Origin: Lachnospiraceae bacterium
Lineage (GTDB): Bacteria > Bacillota > Clostridia > Lachnospirales > Lachnospiraceae
NCBI GenBank assembly: GCA_024696615.1
Contig: JAILGS010000042.1
Span: 1 to 32,523 of the forward strand
Direction: 5' to 3'
Length of the DNA stretch: 32,523 nucleotides
Positions 32,401 through 32,523 of this stretch are shown here, piece after piece (within the stretch, counting starts at the first letter, position 1; each line of letters opens with the position of its first letter). Below the pieces are notes generated by a model. The model was not told the origin of the DNA and searched no databases. It was given only the letters and a program-made list of their open reading frames with translations. The position numbers and the translations under genes were made by a program.

Positions 32401-32523
32401 TAAGCCTACCGTATTTATTCCTGTTTTCCCAGGTACGAACTGCGAGTTCGACTCTGCGAAGGCTTTCGAGCGTGCCGGTGCGAATACCATTGTTCGTGTA
32501 TTCCGTAATCTGGATGCTGCTGC
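29444..32523 (+). CDS. purL: Phosphoribosylformylglycinamidine synthase PurL, long form (3' end beyond window)
   Basis: PurL converts FGAR, glutamine and ATP to FGAM in purine synthesis. The frame is open from ATG 29444 to the end of the window (1026 codons). Visible are the N-terminal PurS-like region, DTYWSDHCRHTTF, the ATP/phosphate motif NETHNHPTEIEPFGGAAT, the second synthase half with SIGGKDSMSGSFNE, and from about residue 988 the start of the C-terminal glutaminase domain (FPGTNCEFDSAKAF), so synthase and glutaminase are one chain rather than separate PurS/PurQ/PurL. GGAGG at 29434-29438 serves the start. The catalytic Cys and His of the glutaminase lie outside the window. No purine riboswitch is seen in the 101 base leader. 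Confidence 0.97.
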   Translation, partial: MSVKRVYVEKKSPYAVKAKELKEDIKSYLGIDSVSDVRELIRYDVENLSQETYEKALTCVFSEPPVDHVYEDTFPHNAEDVIFTVEYLPGQFDQRADSAEQCVKFFNAEEEPVIKSAVTYVISGELSSEQVEKIKGYCVNPVDSRFAAEEKPETLITKFDEPADVAIFDGFKDMAEADLKKLYDSLNLAMTFKDFLHIQNYFKKDENRDPSVTEIRVLDTYWSDHCRHTTFSTELTDVKIDEGKFAEPIRKAYDKYLADREVLYKGRDDKFVCLMDIALLGMKKLKAEGKLQDQEESDEINACSIVVPVEVDGKTEEWLVNFKNETHNHPTEIEPFGGAATCLGGAIRDPLSGRTYVYQAMRVTGAADPTLPMNYTLSGKLPQKKLVRGAASGYSSYGNQIGLATGYVKEIYHPNYVAKRMEIGAVIAAAPRRAVQRLNSDPGDIIILLGGRTGRDGIGGATGSSKVHTEASIETCGAEVQKGNAPTERKIQRLFRREEVTHLIKKCNDFGAGGVSVAIGELADGLIVNLDRVPKKYAGLDGTELAISESQERMAVVVDPKDVDQFLAYAAEENLEAITVAEVTKEPRLVLEWRGKKIVDLSRAFLDTNGAHQETTVEVDAPDAQRDYFLPKENFNDVKKNWVAILSDLNECSQKGLVEMFDSSIGAGTVTMPYGGKYQLTETQSMVAKLPVLKGKCDTVTMMSYGFNPYISSWSPYHGAVYSTIEAVARIVASGGDYKKIRFTCQEYFRRMSADPRRWSQPFAALLGSYTAQLGFGLPSIGGKDSMSGSFNEIDVPPTLVTFAVDVAKEGDIISPELKKAGNKLVLFKISRDEYEMPDFDEIKKLYDAIHQMIQNKVIVSAYALNSHGVVPALSKMAFGNGFGLRIDGKVDPNTLFGVGFGNIVAEIDAEKFADISASFDYLGEVSAEPVFTYGDVEMITLEDALKVWKRTLEKVFPTKAEQDVTPVESPIFKADSIHICKNKVAKPTVFIPVFPGTNCEFDSAKAFERAGANTIVRVFRNLDAA

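Noticed and set aside
1-32523. CRISPR array, prophage, insertion sequence, toxin-antitoxin or defence island
   Set aside because: No regularly spaced repeats, no phage or transposase genes; the truncated tyrosine recombinase is the only integrase-like gene and has no att-like repeats around it.

Overview
The window looks like a piece of chromosome from a motile, anaerobic-type member of the Clostridia (Bacillota), most likely Lachnospiraceae. This is an inference from AT-rich DNA, strong AGGAGG ribosome binding sites, sigma-A-type promoters with 16-17 base spacers, a CIRCE operator, a Gram-positive LexA box, and family choices such as RNase Y, a type Ic aspartate aminotransferase, a YtrA-type GntR operon, a DUF5721-like protein and a one-chain PurL. 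No species is named because nothing in the sequence fixes one.

Layout. 1-253: 3' end of a 23S rRNA gene and the rRNA operon terminator, with no 5S or tRNA between them. 254-5707: cheV, a large acidic membrane protein, hisH-hisF, a hairpin-filled small frame and ung. 5708-9650: a possible small RNA, then SOS-controlled recA with recX, then rny. 9724-13441: an aspartate aminotransferase, then proC, a Nudix hydrolase and a truncated tyrosine recombinase. 13440-16321 (minus strand): lepB and htpG, the latter behind a perfect CIRCE operator. 16409-18402: an AmtB ammonium transporter fused to a P-II domain, behind a leader with two tandem related terminator modules. 18440-18937 (minus): a DUF5721-like protein. 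19055-22261: a self-regulated GntR/ABC/permease operon. 22301-24917: degV, asd and a small GlsB/YeaQ membrane protein. 24935-29342: a MATE exporter and a NatA/NatB-type ABC exporter whose permease is fused to a CPBP intramembrane protease. 29444-end: purL, cut by the window edge.

The genes are mostly core housekeeping functions: histidine, proline, aspartate-family and purine biosynthesis, DNA repair, RNA turnover, secretion and chaperone function. There is no prophage, CRISPR array, insertion sequence or toxin system. The most interesting material is regulatory: the amtB leader, which may be an ANTAR-type antitermination site; the 17 bp inverted repeat around the degV promoter; a dispersed palindrome after hisF and proC; and several long hairpins between genes. 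The unfamiliar protein is the 714-residue acidic membrane protein with a repeated short motif.
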